Shown: positions 52,818 to 62,216 of the stretch, in pieces
Layout: every line of letters starts with the position of its first letter
How positions within the stretch are numbered: the first letter of the stretch is position 1
Source of the DNA: Alistipes sp.
Lineage (GTDB): Bacteria > Bacteroidota > Bacteroidia > Bacteroidales > Rikenellaceae
Direction: 5' to 3'
Assembly (NCBI GenBank): GCA_017629145.1
Contig: JAGBXR010000040.1
Span: forward strand, 1-64,000
DNA: 64,000 nt
The notes under the pieces: generated by a model
Seen by the model: the letters and a program-made list of their open reading frames with translations, nothing else
Told to the model about the DNA's origin: nothing
Databases searched by the model: none
Translations under genes and position numbers: made by a program

Positions 52818-55757
52818 ATGAGAAAATTATTTCTAATTATCCCGATGCTCTTCATTGCGGTTTCTGCTATGGCGCAGTCGGGTCGTCTGAATTTTACTGT
52901 CATCGACGGAGAGACGAAAGAAGGTGTGGTTGGTGCTATTGTTGAAGTAGTCTCTTCTGTCGATGATAGTTTTCGTAAACACACTACTACGGGAGCTAAA
53001 GGTGTTGTGAGCATCACAGGTCTTCGCGATGGAGACTATACGATGACAGTGATGTTCATCGGTTACGCTACTCATCGTCAGGAGGTTAAGATTAAGGGTA
53101 CTGTAGATCTCGGAGTAGTGCCACTATCTCCAGAGAACGTGGCTATCGAGACTATCGTCAAGGAGGTGCAGGCATTGCGTACTTCGCAGAATGGCGATAC
53201 GGTCGCTTACAATGCTGCAGCCTTTAAGGTTGCTGCTGATGCCGATGTCGAGGGCTTGCTCAAGAAGATGCCGGGTATTACCATTACAAATGGCACCGTA
53301 GAGGCTCAGGGTGAGCAGGTTAAGAAGATCTTCGTGGATGGTAAGGAGTTCTTTGGCGAGGATGTATCTACAGCGCTCAACTCTCTTCCTGCGGAGTCGG
53401 TCGATCGTGTTGAGGTATTTAACAAACTGTCGGATAATGCCGAGTTCTCGGGTATGGATGATGGCGAGGGCTACAAGGCTATCAATATTGTTACTCACTC
53501 TAATATGCGTCAGGGTGTCTTTGGTAAGCTCTACGGTGGCTACGGCTATCAGCCCGATACCGATGGTGGTGCACCTGATATCGACTTCGCGAATGATGAG
53601 TCATACAGTCCAACGATCGGAAGTGTTACCTCGCCACATAAGTTTAATCTTGGCGGTAATGTAAACTACTTCCAGGGTTCGTCACGACTCTCTGTTATCG
53701 GTCTCTTTAACAACGTCAATCAGCAGAACTTCTCGTTCGAGGATATCCTCGGTGTAACAGGTGGTGGCGGTGGTCCAGGTGGTGGCCGTGGTGTAGGTCG
53801 CTATATGGTACGTCCACAGAGTGGAGTTGCTCTTGTTGGCTCAATAGGTGTTCAGTACTCCGATTCGTGGGGCGAGGGCGATAAAGTAAAGCTCAATGGC
53901 TCATACTTCTACAACGATACTAACACCAAGAACAAGAGTGTTTTGCAGAAGTGGTACGAGAGTCCATCACCGGATGACTACCTCGAGCAGGAGGGTGAGT
54001 CGGAGACTCGTAACTTTAACCATCGTTTCAATGCACGTGTCGACTGGAATATCAACAAGAATATGTCGTTGATGTCGCGTACAAACTTCAGCTTCCAGGG
54101 TAACGATCCTTATAGCCAGCAGTATGGCGAGTTGGAGGGTGAGACAGCCGAGAAGAAGGACCTCCCTTATGAGATGCTCTATAGTGGCTCTACAGGTTCG
54201 TCGCGCGCTTTCCGCTTCAGCGAGTTCTTGCAGTATCGCGTGAAGCTCGGCAAGGCTGGTCGTACAATTACTGTGGACGGTCGCTATGGTGTGCGCAATA
54301 CGCCAAAGTCGTGGACTAATAGCTTCTCTACGCTTAACACGATATTCAATCCCGAGACTGGTGAGGTGGCTCCCGACTTGCGTTATGTATCGTCGTTTGC
54401 GCCTCAGACAGAGACCGATATCAATGCAAACTTCACATATACCGAGCCAGTATCTAAGAATTCTCAGGTTAGTGTTCAGTATCGCTTCGAGCTAGAGGAT
54501 CAGGATATCGATAAGACAGCTTATGTAACTGATGGTAGCTACGATATCGCTGGTCGTCAGCCCGATGCATCGCTCTCGTCGATGACCGATAGCCGTAGTA
54601 TGGAGCATCGTGTAGGTCCAGGCTTCCGCTATGCTAAGGATCGCAACACCTTTATCGCTAATGTCTACTATCAGCACTCGTTGCTCGATGGTGTGGTCAA
54701 GGGCGAGAATATCGTGCGCGATTTCAACCACGTGACCTACTTTATGATGGGTAACATCGCGTTCAACCCACAGAATACAATCCGTATCTTCGTGAATTCA
54801 TATACGCAGAATCCCGATGTTCGCAACTTGCAGGATATCTACGATGTGTCGAATGCACAATATTTGTCGAAGGGTAACTCGGAGTTGGTGTCGTCGTATA
54901 ACCACCGCTTGAACTTCCACTATGTTCGCTCGAATATTGAGAAGGGTCGCACCTTTATGTGGATGTTCTCGGGTCAGATCACGCAGGACTATATCGGTCA
55001 GTCGATTACCTATAATCCCGATACGATTATTATCGATGGCACGGAGTATAATCCATTGCAGTACTCGACTTACGAGAATATGAATGGCTACAGCCAGTTG
55101 CGTACACACGTAAGCTATGGTTTCCCAGTGAACTTCATCAAGTGTAACCTCAACCTTATGGCTGGTTATAGCTGGACACGTACTCCTTCGATGATCAACG
55201 GAGAGCAGAACATCACAAGTAATATGGGCTACGATGCGATGTTCTCACTCGGTAGCAATATCTCAGAGAATATCGACTTTACTATCCAATGGAATGGTGC
55301 TTATAACGATGCTACACAGTCGCTATCGACAACACGTGGTAAGAACCAGTACTTCAGCCATACGGCATCGGGTACGTTGAAGTGGGTGTTCTGGAAGGGC
55401 TTCACGCTTACAGCGGCTGTTAACTACAACCAGTATATCGGCTTTACGGATAACTACAACGAGGACTATCTTATCTGTAACTTGTACCTTGGCAAGAAGC
55501 TTTTCAAAAGCCAGCGTGGCGAGATTATGATTGGCGTTAATGACCTATTGAATCAGAATACAGCCTTTGTTCGCAACGTAGGTAGCGGTTATACGCAGAA
55601 CTCTTGGAATAGTGTTGTGGGTCGCTACTTTACAATTCAGTTCAACTACAACTTGCGTCACTTCGGTAAGAATGCGACTAAGGATTCGAGCAAGTATGAG
55701 GGTATGGATGTGAAGCCTGGTAGAATGCCCTTTGGTCCTCCTCATATGATGCGATAG
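52818..55757 (+). CDS. TonB-receptor-like outer membrane beta-barrel protein
   Basis: Signal peptide (MRKLFLIIPMLFIAVSAMAQ), then a carboxypeptidase-regulatory-like domain (~20-105), a plug-like segment (MPGITITNGTVEAQGEQVKKIFVDGKEFFGED, with LPAESVDRVEVFNKLSDNAEFSG) and a large barrel with repeated aromatic-ended strands. It has a glycine-rich loop (GGGGGPGGGRG) near ~320. 979 residues. This group (outer membrane beta-barrel family 3) includes uncharacterised receptors. No SusD partner follows. The ATG at 52818 is chosen for the signal peptide. Confidence 0.88.
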   Translation: MRKLFLIIPMLFIAVSAMAQSGRLNFTVIDGETKEGVVGAIVEVVSSVDDSFRKHTTTGAKGVVSITGLRDGDYTMTVMFIGYATHRQEVKIKGTVDLGVVPLSPENVAIETIVKEVQALRTSQNGDTVAYNAAAFKVAADADVEGLLKKMPGITITNGTVEAQGEQVKKIFVDGKEFFGEDVSTALNSLPAESVDRVEVFNKLSDNAEFSGMDDGEGYKAINIVTHSNMRQGVFGKLYGGYGYQPDTDGGAPDIDFANDESYSPTIGSVTSPHKFNLGGNVNYFQGSSRLSVIGLFNNVNQQNFSFEDILGVTGGGGGPGGGRGVGRYMVRPQSGVALVGSIGVQYSDSWGEGDKVKLNGSYFYNDTNTKNKSVLQKWYESPSPDDYLEQEGESETRNFNHRFNARVDWNINKNMSLMSRTNFSFQGNDPYSQQYGELEGETAEKKDLPYEMLYSGSTGSSRAFRFSEFLQYRVKLGKAGRTITVDGRYGVRNTPKSWTNSFSTLNTIFNPETGEVAPDLRYVSSFAPQTETDINANFTYTEPVSKNSQVSVQYRFELEDQDIDKTAYVTDGSYDIAGRQPDASLSSMTDSRSMEHRVGPGFRYAKDRNTFIANVYYQHSLLDGVVKGENIVRDFNHVTYFMMGNIAFNPQNTIRIFVNSYTQNPDVRNLQDIYDVSNAQYLSKGNSELVSSYNHRLNFHYVRSNIEKGRTFMWMFSGQITQDYIGQSITYNPDTIIIDGTEYNPLQYSTYENMNGYSQLRTHVSYGFPVNFIKCNLNLMAGYSWTRTPSMINGEQNITSNMGYDAMFSLGSNISENIDFTIQWNGAYNDATQSLSTTRGKNQYFSHTASGTLKWVFWKGFTLTAAVNYNQYIGFTDNYNEDYLICNLYLGKKLFKSQRGEIMIGVNDLLNQNTAFVRNVGSGYTQNSWNSVVGRYFTIQFNYNLRHFGKNATKDSSKYEGMDVKPGRMPFGPPHMMR

Positions 55758-55791
55758 TAAAGCGGTCAATAGATTATATATACTATATAAG

Positions 55792-55818
55792 GGATTGTTC
55801 TTCGGGACAATCCTTTTT
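55792..55818 (+). terminator. Intrinsic terminator
   Basis: GGATTGT and ACAATCC pair around TCTTCGGG, followed by a six-T run. Confidence 0.88.
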
Positions 55819-55851
55819 TGTTGTCTGTTGGTAAAAAAAATGCTCGAAAAT

Positions 55852-55883
55852 TTGGTGAAATCGAAAATTTTGCAGTATCTTTG
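55852..55883 (+). promoter_or_regulatory. Promoter of the small-ORF/SPFH operon
   Basis: TTG (55852-55854), 21 bp, TATCTTTG (55876-55883), about 60 bases before the small ORF. Confidence 0.75.
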
Positions 55884-55926
55884 TGATATCAAAATAATAT
55901 CACTTTGTAATGCATTAAGAATTGTC

Positions 55927-55953
55927 TAACTTAAAACCTATAACCTATGAAAA
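55927..55953 (+). repeat. Translation-leader direct repeat, copy 1
   Basis: 27 bases, including the ATG at 55947, identical to 56111-56137. It runs from TAACTTAAAACC through CTATGAAAA. Confidence 0.9.
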
Positions 55954-56078
55954 CTAAGATGAATATTTTGAATTGGATCTTTGGTGGTCTATCGTTTGGT
56001 AAGTTGCGCGTATGGCCTTGGAAGGCGGAGTTTTGGCGTTTGCGCTGCGGAAGAAATAAGGCAGATTTGCGTGCATAA
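55947..56078 (+). CDS. 43-residue Trp/Arg/Lys-rich small protein
   Basis: Reads MKTKMNILNWIFGGLSFGKL, then RVWPWKAEFWRLRCGRNKAD, then LRA. The N-terminal half is hydrophobic with glycines, and the second half is basic and tryptophan-rich. It has a promoter ~60 bases upstream, and its ATG sits in a 27-nt leader identical to that of the SPFH gene 53 bases downstream, which argues that it is translated. No family recognised. It may be a small membrane-associated peptide or a leader that tunes the SPFH gene. Confidence 0.6.
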   Translation: MKTKMNILNWIFGGLSFGKLRVWPWKAEFWRLRCGRNKADLRA

Positions 56079-56110
56079 ATTAGTCATTAAGCTTTAAAAT
56101 AAAAATAGAA

Positions 56111-56137
56111 TAACTTAAAACCTATAACCTATGAAAA
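56111..56137 (+). repeat. Translation-leader direct repeat, copy 2
   Basis: Exact second copy of 55927-55953, placed so that its ATG is the SPFH start at 56131. Confidence 0.9.
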
Positions 56138-57069
56138 ACTACACTTATTCTGGTTGGAAGCTTAACGGTTTCGTAGCTGTATTAATCAACATAGCGTTGG
56201 TTGTTGCATCTATCTACTGTTTCGTTCAGATGCTTAATGCCGAGGTGTTCTACCTCTGGATGCTCATTGGCGTTGGCGTGCTTGCGCTACTTGCTTTTAT
56301 TATGTTGTTTGGCTACGTTATGCTCGAGCCTAACGAATCGCGCGTGTTGCTCTTCTTTGGTAACTATCGCGGCACGTTCTACAATACGGGTTTCTGGTGG
56401 ATTAACCCTTTGATGTCTGCCAAGAAGCTCTCGATGCGTGCGCGTAACCTTAATGTTGATCCTATCAAGGTGAACGACAAGGCAGGTAACCCAATTCTTA
56501 TCGGTCTTGTGGTTGTGTGGAAGATTAAGAACGATGGCGCATACAACGCAGTATTTGAGATTGATTCACCATCGGAGTTGGGTGCTTCGGGTGCTAATGC
56601 TCGTATGAATGTCTTGGAGAACTTCGTGGCCGTGCAGAGCGACTCGGCATTGCGTCAGGTAGCAGGTATGTATACTTACGATGAGAATACAAACTCATCG
56701 CCCGAGGAGGTTACATTGCGTTCTGGCGGCGAGGAGATTAACGAGCGTCTGACCGATGAGCTCAACGACCGTCTCTCGATTGCGGGTATCGAGGTTGTCG
56801 AGGCGCGTCTTAACTACTTGGCATACGCTCCCGAGATTGCAGCAGCTATGTTGCGTCGTCAGCAGGCCGATGCTATCATCTCGGCACGCGAGAAGATTGT
56901 TGAGGGTGCAGTGTCGATGGTCAAAATCGCTTTGGAGCGTCTCTCTGTTGAGGAGGTTGTAGAGCTCGACGAGGAGCGTAAGGCGGCTATGGTGAGCAAC
57001 TTGCTCGTGGTGTTGTGTGCCGATGAGGCAGCGCAGCCCGTGGTAAATACAGGTACATTGCATAACTAA
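56131..57069 (+). CDS. SPFH/Band 7 (prohibitin-like) membrane protein
   Basis: Two TM helices (~12-34 and ~39-63), then the SPFH domain (PNESRVLLFFGNYRGTFYNTGFWWINPL, KVNDKAGNPILIGLVVVWKI), a conserved LRQVAGMYTYDEN block, and a C-terminal coiled coil (EIAAAMLRRQQADAIISAREKIVEGAVSMV). 312 residues. Family members form large ring-like membrane assemblies that scaffold proteases or lipid microdomains. The following RHH protein is a common neighbour of SPFH genes in Bacteroidales. Confidence 0.9.
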   Translation: MKNYTYSGWKLNGFVAVLINIALVVASIYCFVQMLNAEVFYLWMLIGVGVLALLAFIMLFGYVMLEPNESRVLLFFGNYRGTFYNTGFWWINPLMSAKKLSMRARNLNVDPIKVNDKAGNPILIGLVVVWKIKNDGAYNAVFEIDSPSELGASGANARMNVLENFVAVQSDSALRQVAGMYTYDENTNSSPEEVTLRSGGEEINERLTDELNDRLSIAGIEVVEARLNYLAYAPEIAAAMLRRQQADAIISAREKIVEGAVSMVKIALERLSVEEVVELDEERKAAMVSNLLVVLCADEAAQPVVNTGTLHN

Positions 57070-57077
57070 CGAGGCGT

Positions 57078-57284
57078 ATGGCAGCTAAGGAGCAAAATAC
57101 ACGAAGCTTTGTCCTGCGTGTCGATGGCGACACGATGGATGCTTTGGAGATGTGGGCTGCCGATGAGTTTCGCTCAGTCAATGGACAGCTACAGTGGATA
57201 ATTGCCGAGGCGTTGCGTCGTAGTGGGCGCAAGCCTCGCGCAAAACGCAAAACAAACATAGAGACAAATGAGGATAAAGAATAG
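57078..57284 (+). CDS. Arc/RHH-type small DNA-binding protein
   Basis: 68 residues. One ribbon-helix-helix-like stretch (RSFVLRVDGDTMDALEMWAADEF) followed by a helix and a Lys/Arg-rich tail (GRKPRAKRKTN). Arc-family proteins bind operators as dimers; this one may regulate its own operon. 8 bases after the SPFH gene and overlapping the next ORF by 17. Confidence 0.75.
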   Translation: MAAKEQNTRSFVLRVDGDTMDALEMWAADEFRSVNGQLQWIIAEALRRSGRKPRAKRKTNIETNEDKE

Positions 57285-57789
57285 ATATACCACTTGGAAT
57301 TTGCGCCTTGTCACTTTGAACAAGGCACAGCAACGCCTTAGAAGAAGAAAGGAGTATAACTTTAAGCTGTCGTTGAGCGATATACTGATGTCCATCTCGG
57401 CTATCTTATTGATCGATGCCGATAGCGTAATTGCTAATTTCGCTCGCGAAGGTGTGGTGTGGCAAGTTGCAGCCGAATGGACACTCTTGGCTCTATTCTT
57501 TCTCGGCCTCTTCTTGAAGTTTCGACACAGGGCGCCGCGTCCCTGCTGGAATAATCTCTCTTGGGCTTTGTCGATGATGGCGGTGGGCTGTACGATTGTA
57601 GCCTATGCGATGTGGTGGCTCGATGAGTTTACTTTGGTGCAGTCGCATATTATGGCTCTCTGCTGCGTACCTATTTATGTTGCGGCCATTGCGAGTATCC
57701 TCCGTCTGCGCTACATCCGTCGTCGCTCGCGTGCCGAAATCGCTATGATGCGTATGCGTCGCTCACGCCGTAGAAGTTATAACTACTAA
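57268..57789 (+). CDS. Uncharacterised membrane protein of the SPFH operon
   Basis: 173 residues. About four hydrophobic segments (~37-55, ~65-85, ~95-120, ~125-145) and a strikingly basic C-terminus (RRRSRAEIAMMRMRRSRRRSYNY). No recognisable domain. It overlaps the Arc gene by 17 bases, so it is translationally coupled and likely works with the SPFH protein. Confidence 0.65.
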   Translation: MRIKNRYTTWNLRLVTLNKAQQRLRRRKEYNFKLSLSDILMSISAILLIDADSVIANFAREGVVWQVAAEWTLLALFFLGLFLKFRHRAPRPCWNNLSWALSMMAVGCTIVAYAMWWLDEFTLVQSHIMALCCVPIYVAAIASILRLRYIRRRSRAEIAMMRMRRSRRRSYNY

Positions 57790-57801
57790 ATATAAGCGAT
57801 T

Positions 57802-58110
57802 ATGAGTGTAAATATGGATATTGTTTATGTGAGTATTGCTGCCATAATCTTGGTTATGTGTGCGATAGTGGTGCTCTTCGGTAGGGGTGATTGGCTCCTG
57901 TCGGGCTACAATACGGCAAGCAGGGAGAAGCGCGAAAAGTACAATATCGTGCGTCTTCGTGCCGTGACGGGCATAGGACTGATACTGCTTGCTGCGGAGA
58001 TTGTTGTTATGGAGTTTGTATCGTTTGGAAATGAGAATGTTGAGGCTACGATACTATGTGTCACTGCATTGATTTTGAGTCTGCTCTCGATGACCTACTG
58101 CAAGAGATAG
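57802..58110 (+). CDS. DUF3784 family small membrane protein
   Basis: 102 residues, three hydrophobic segments, and the DUF3784 pattern: GRGDWLLSGYNTASREKREKYNIVRLRAVTG after the first helix. Function unknown. An alternative start is MDIVY four codons in. Last gene of the SPFH operon, 12 bases after the previous gene. Confidence 0.75.
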   Translation: MSVNMDIVYVSIAAIILVMCAIVVLFGRGDWLLSGYNTASREKREKYNIVRLRAVTGIGLILLAAEIVVMEFVSFGNENVEATILCVTALILSLLSMTYCKR

Positions 58111-58253
58111 TTGGCAATTGTCGCAAAGAAATAGTTGACTCGAATGGAGCGCACGTTGGTGCTTTCTGTTCGGGTCACTTGTTTTGTAGAGCATCTCCGC
58201 GTTGCTCTCTTTTCAAAAAAGAGCAAATCGCTTAAAAAACTCCGTTTAGAACT

Positions 58254-58283
58254 TTGCTCTCTCTGAAAGATTTTGTATCTTTG
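58254..58283 (+). promoter_or_regulatory. secA promoter
   Basis: TTG (58254-58256), 19 bp, TATCTTTG (58276-58283). Confidence 0.8.
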
Positions 58284-58291
58284 CGCGTTAT

Positions 58292-58310
58292 ATATGCGGT
58301 TGTCGCATAT
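58292..58310 (+). promoter_or_regulatory. Hairpin at the 5' end of the secA leader
   Basis: ATATGCG-GTTGT-CGCATAT, a perfect 7-bp stem beginning about where transcription should start. A 5'-terminal hairpin commonly protects against RNA decay. Confidence 0.5.
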
Positions 58311-58358
58311 TGGACAATAGCGTGTTGTAGCGCAGATGTAGAAAACAAATAAGCGAAA

Positions 58359-61300
58359 ATGGATATTCTATCAAAAGTAATCAAAGTATTCTTCGGCTCG
58401 AAAGCCGATAAGGATCGCAAGGAGATTCTTCCATACGTGGAGAAGATCAAGGCTATTTACCCTTCAATCTCGGCTCTTAGCAACGATGAGCTTCGTGCTC
58501 GTTCGGCTGCCCTCAGCCTCGCTATTGCTACGTTCATCGCGTCGGATGAGCGCCACATCGAGGAGCAGAAGGCAAAGTTGGAACTTGCCGATACATCATT
58601 GCAGGATAAGGAGCGTATTTCAAAAGATATTGACGACACAACAAAGCGCATCGACGAGAAGATCGAGCAGAAGCTCGAGGAGATTCTTCCCGAGGCCTTC
58701 GCTATTATGAAGGACACAGCACGTCGCTTTGCCGAGAACGACGAGGTGGTAGTTACAGCTAACGACTTCGACCGCAACCTCGCAGCCGTACGTCAGGATT
58801 TGGTGCGTATCGAGGACGACAAGGCTATCTATAGCAGCCAGTGGACAGCTGGTGGTAATGTCATCAAGTGGGATATGGTACACTACGATGTACAGCTCTT
58901 CGGCGGTGTGGTACTCCACAAGGGCCGAATTGCCGAGATGGCAACAGGTGAGGGTAAGACTCTCGTGGCTACTCTCCCCGTATTCCTCAACGCCCTTGCG
59001 CGTAAGGGCGTGCACGTAGTTACGGTGAACGATTACCTTGCACGACGCGATGCCGAGTGGATGGGCCCTATGTACCAGTTCCACGGTCTGTCGGTAGCTT
59101 GTATCGACAACACACGTCCTAACTCCGAGGAGCGCCGTAAGGCATATATGGCCGACATCACATTCGGTACAAACAACGAGTTCGGTTTCGACTACTTGCG
59201 TGACAATATGGCGTCATCGCCAAAGGATTTGGTACAGCGCAAGCACCACTTTGCAATTGTCGATGAGGTCGACTCTGTATTGATTGACGATGCTCGTACT
59301 CCGCTTATCATCTCTGGTCCCGTTCCAAAGGGTGGCGATCAGCTCTTTGCGGAGTTCCAGCCTTCGGCAAAGTATATCTACGACCTCCAGAGCAAGATGT
59401 CATCATCGGATGTTGCCGAGGCAAAGCGTCTGTTCGCTGCTGGCAATATGGAGGAGGCAGGTAAGCTCTTGTTGCGTGCACACAAGGCTATGCCAAAGTA
59501 CAAGGCACTTATCAAGTTCCTTTCGGAGCCAGGAGTGAAGGTTCTCTTGCAGAAGACCGAGAACTTCTATATGCAGGACAACGAGAGGCGTATGCACGAG
59601 ATTACGGACGATAACTTCGTAATCCACGATGAGAAGATGAACACCTTGATTCTTACAGATAAGGGTCACGAGGTGGCTTCAAAGCGCTTCAACGAGGAGG
59701 GTTTCTTCGTACTCCCAGATATTGGTGCGCGTATTGCTGAGTTGGAGCACTCGCAGCTTTCTGCCGAGGAGCGTGCACAGCAGAAGGATGCACTTCTTAG
59801 CGACTATGCTATCAAGGCGGAGCGTGTTCACACGATGAACCAGTTGCTCAAGGCCTACTTTATGTTCGAGAAGGAGGTAGAGTATGTCCTTATCGACAAC
59901 AAGGTGAAGATCGTAGACGAGCAGACTGGTCGTATTATGGAGGGTCGTCGCTACTCGGACGGCTTGCACCAGGCTATCGAGGCCAAGGAGAATGTTAAGG
60001 TCGAGGATGCAACACAGACATTCGCAACCATCACATTACAGAACTACTTCCGTATGTACCACAAACTTGCCGGTATGACTGGTACGGCTGAGACCGAGGC
60101 TTCGGAGTTCTGGAGCATCTACAAGCTCGATGTTGTGGTTATCCCAACAAACAAGAAGGTCATCCGTGACGATAAGGAGGATCTCGTATATAAGACAGCT
60201 CGCGAGAAGTACAACGCCGTTATCGCAGAGATTGAGCGCTTGGTGGCAGAGGGTCGTCCAGTGTTGGTGGGTACAACATCTGTCGAGATTTCGGAGTTGT
60301 TGAGCCGTATGCTCAAGTTGCGTGGCATCAAGCACAATGTGCTCAACGCCAAGCAGCACCAGCTCGAGGCACAGATCGTTGCCGAGGCTGGACATCGTGG
60401 TCAGGTGACTATCGCTACGAATATGGCAGGTCGCGGTACCGATATCAAGCTTACGCCAGAGGTTAAGGCTCTCGGTGGTTTGGCTATCATCGGTACGGAG
60501 CGTCACGAGAGCCGTCGCGTAGACCGCCAGTTGCGTGGTCGTGCAGGACGTCAGGGTGATCCGGGTTCTTCACAGTTCTTCGTGTCGTTGGAGGACAATT
60601 TGTTGCGTCTGTTCGGTTCGGAGCGTATCGCCAAGATGATGGACCGTATGGGTCTTCAGGAGGGTGAGGTTATCCAGGCCGGTATGATGACAAAGGCTAT
60701 CGAGCGTGCGCAGAAGAAGGTCGAGGAGAACCACTTTGGTACACGTAAGAGATTGTTGGAGTATGACGATGTTATGAACTCGCAGCGTGAGGTTATCTAC
60801 ACACGTCGTCGCCACGCACTCTATGGTGAGCGTATCGATATCGATATGAACAATCTCCGCTACGACTACGCTATCAAGTTCGTCGAGGCGCACGAGGGTT
60901 GCTCGTTCGAGGACTTCAAATTCGACCTTATGCGTGAGGTAGCTCTTGAGACATCGCTTACCGAGGAGCAGCTTATGAAGCTCAAGCCAAAGGCTATTAT
61001 CGAGGCTATCGTTGCTGACCTCGAGTCGTTCTACGAGCGTAAGGCCAAGGCTATAGCTGACTCGGTGCGTCCTACTATGGAGCGCATCTATGAGGATCGT
61101 AAGACAAATATGGATATGCGTATTGCCTTCCCTCTTACAGATGGTCGTTTGCGCTACACTATCCCTGTAGAGTTGCAGAAGTGCAAGGATACAGACTGTG
61201 CCGAGATCTATCGCGTATTTGCAAAGATTGCACTCTTCACGACTATCGATGACGCTTGGCGCGAGCACCTGCGCGAGATGGATGATTTGCGTCAGAGTGT

Positions 61301-61655
61301 ACAGAATGCAACATACGAGCAGAAGGATCCATTGCTAATCTACAAGCTCGAGTCGTTCCAACTCTTCTCGAAGATGTTGGAGGATATAAACCGTGATGTT
61401 CTTGCTGTGCTCAACAAGTCATACTTGCCAGTGCGCGAGAATAATCCCGACTCGGTACAGCAGGCACGTGAGCAGCGTAGCAAGGTCGATGTAAACAAAC
61501 TTCAAGCATCGCGTATGGCAGCGGCAGCGGCAGCTGGTCAGGGCGAGAAGGGCAAGACTGCTCCTATTAAGGTTGATAAGTCGGTTGGTCGTAACGATCC
61601 TTGTCCTTGTGGCTCGGGCAAGAAGTATAAGCACTGCCACGGTAAGATGGCCTAA
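58359..61655 (+). CDS. secA: Preprotein translocase ATPase SecA
   Basis: Motor for Sec-dependent export. NBD1 Walker A MATGEGKT (~193-200), the [19 protein letters not shown]-type block, NBD2 with [22 protein letters not shown] and [15 protein letters not shown], then the helical wing/scaffold. The C-terminal zinc motif is [17 protein letters not shown]. 1098 residues, longer than E. coli (901) as usual in Bacteroidota, with insertions around residues 70-140 and 335-370. The dCMP deaminase gene follows at 29 bases. Confidence 0.97.
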   Translation: MDILSKVIKVFFGSKADKDRKEILPYVEKIKAIYPSISALSNDELRARSAALSLAIATFIASDERHIEEQKAKLELADTSLQDKERISKDIDDTTKRIDEKIEQKLEEILPEAFAIMKDTARRFAENDEVVVTANDFDRNLAAVRQDLVRIEDDKAIYSSQWTAGGNVIKWDMVHYDVQLFGGVVLHKGRIAEMATGEGKTLVATLPVFLNALARKGVHVVTVNDYLARRDAEWMGPMYQFHGLSVACIDNTRPNSEERRKAYMADITFGTNNEFGFDYLRDNMASSPKDLVQRKHHFAIVDEVDSVLIDDARTPLIISGPVPKGGDQLFAEFQPSAKYIYDLQSKMSSSDVAEAKRLFAAGNMEEAGKLLLRAHKAMPKYKALIKFLSEPGVKVLLQKTENFYMQDNERRMHEITDDNFVIHDEKMNTLILTDKGHEVASKRFNEEGFFVLPDIGARIAELEHSQLSAEERAQQKDALLSDYAIKAERVHTMNQLLKAYFMFEKEVEYVLIDNKVKIVDEQTGRIMEGRRYSDGLHQAIEAKENVKVEDATQTFATITLQNYFRMYHKLAGMTGTAETEASEFWSIYKLDVVVIPTNKKVIRDDKEDLVYKTAREKYNAVIAEIERLVAEGRPVLVGTTSVEISELLSRMLKLRGIKHNVLNAKQHQLEAQIVAEAGHRGQVTIATNMAGRGTDIKLTPEVKALGGLAIIGTERHESRRVDRQLRGRAGRQGDPGSSQFFVSLEDNLLRLFGSERIAKMMDRMGLQEGEVIQAGMMTKAIERAQKKVEENHFGTRKRLLEYDDVMNSQREVIYTRRRHALYGERIDIDMNNLRYDYAIKFVEAHEGCSFEDFKFDLMREVALETSLTEEQLMKLKPKAIIEAIVADLESFYERKAKAIADSVRPTMERIYEDRKTNMDMRIAFPLTDGRLRYTIPVELQKCKDTDCAEIYRVFAKIALFTTIDDAWREHLREMDDLRQSVQNATYEQKDPLLIYKLESFQLFSKMLEDINRDVLAVLNKSYLPVRENNPDSVQQAREQRSKVDVNKLQASRMAAAAAAGQGEKGKTAPIKVDKSVGRNDPCPCGSGKKYKHCHGKMA

Positions 61656-61684
61656 ATGTGTAACACATAACCAGAAATAATGCT

Positions 61685-62116
61685 ATGGGCTATAAGGAGC
61701 AAAAGCAACTGCAATTCGATATTCGCTATCTTCAGATGGCGCGCGTGTGGGCCGAGAACTCATACTGCGTACGTCGCAAGGTAGGTGCGTTGTTGGTTAA
61801 GGATAAGATGATTATCTCAGATGGCTATAACGGCACCCCTGCTGGCTTCGAAAATGTATGTGAGGATGATATGGGCAAGACAAAACCCTATGTTCTTCAC
61901 GCCGAGGCTAATGCTATTACGAAGGTTGCAAAGAGTGCCAACAACTGCGATGGCTCGACGCTCTATGTTACAGCATCGCCCTGTATTGAGTGCGCCAAGC
62001 TTATAATCCAGGCTGGTATTCGTCGTGTTGTATATGCAGACCCCTATCGCTCGGACGATGGTATTGAACTGCTGAAGAAGGTAGGCATCGAGTGTGTACA
62101 TATCGAGAACATTTAG
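61685..62116 (+). CDS. dCMP deaminase family protein
   Basis: Zinc deaminase for dCMP to dUMP in dTTP supply. Zinc ligands: HAEAN (His72, Glu74 catalytic) and PCIEC (Cys100, Cys103). A second-site NGTPAGFE block. 143 residues, ComEB/Dcd-like, with no regulatory insert visible. Co-transcribed with secA; no promoter in the 29-base gap. Confidence 0.92.
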   Translation: MGYKEQKQLQFDIRYLQMARVWAENSYCVRRKVGALLVKDKMIISDGYNGTPAGFENVCEDDMGKTKPYVLHAEANAITKVAKSANNCDGSTLYVTASPCIECAKLIIQAGIRRVVYADPYRSDDGIELLKKVGIECVHIENI

Positions 62117-62134
62117 GCGTTATACCTATATAGC

Positions 62135-62176
62135 AAAAGCGGGAGAGCTCCAAAAAGGAGTATCTCCCGCTTTTTG
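62135..62176. terminator. Bidirectional terminator
   Basis: AAAAGCGGGAGA and TCTCCCGCTTTTT form a perfect stem around a ~15-base loop, with an A-run and a T-run at the ends, between converging genes. Confidence 0.9.
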
Positions 62177-62216
62177 TATTACACGCTCTATTGGGGTAGG
62201 GGATGGTCTGTATCTC

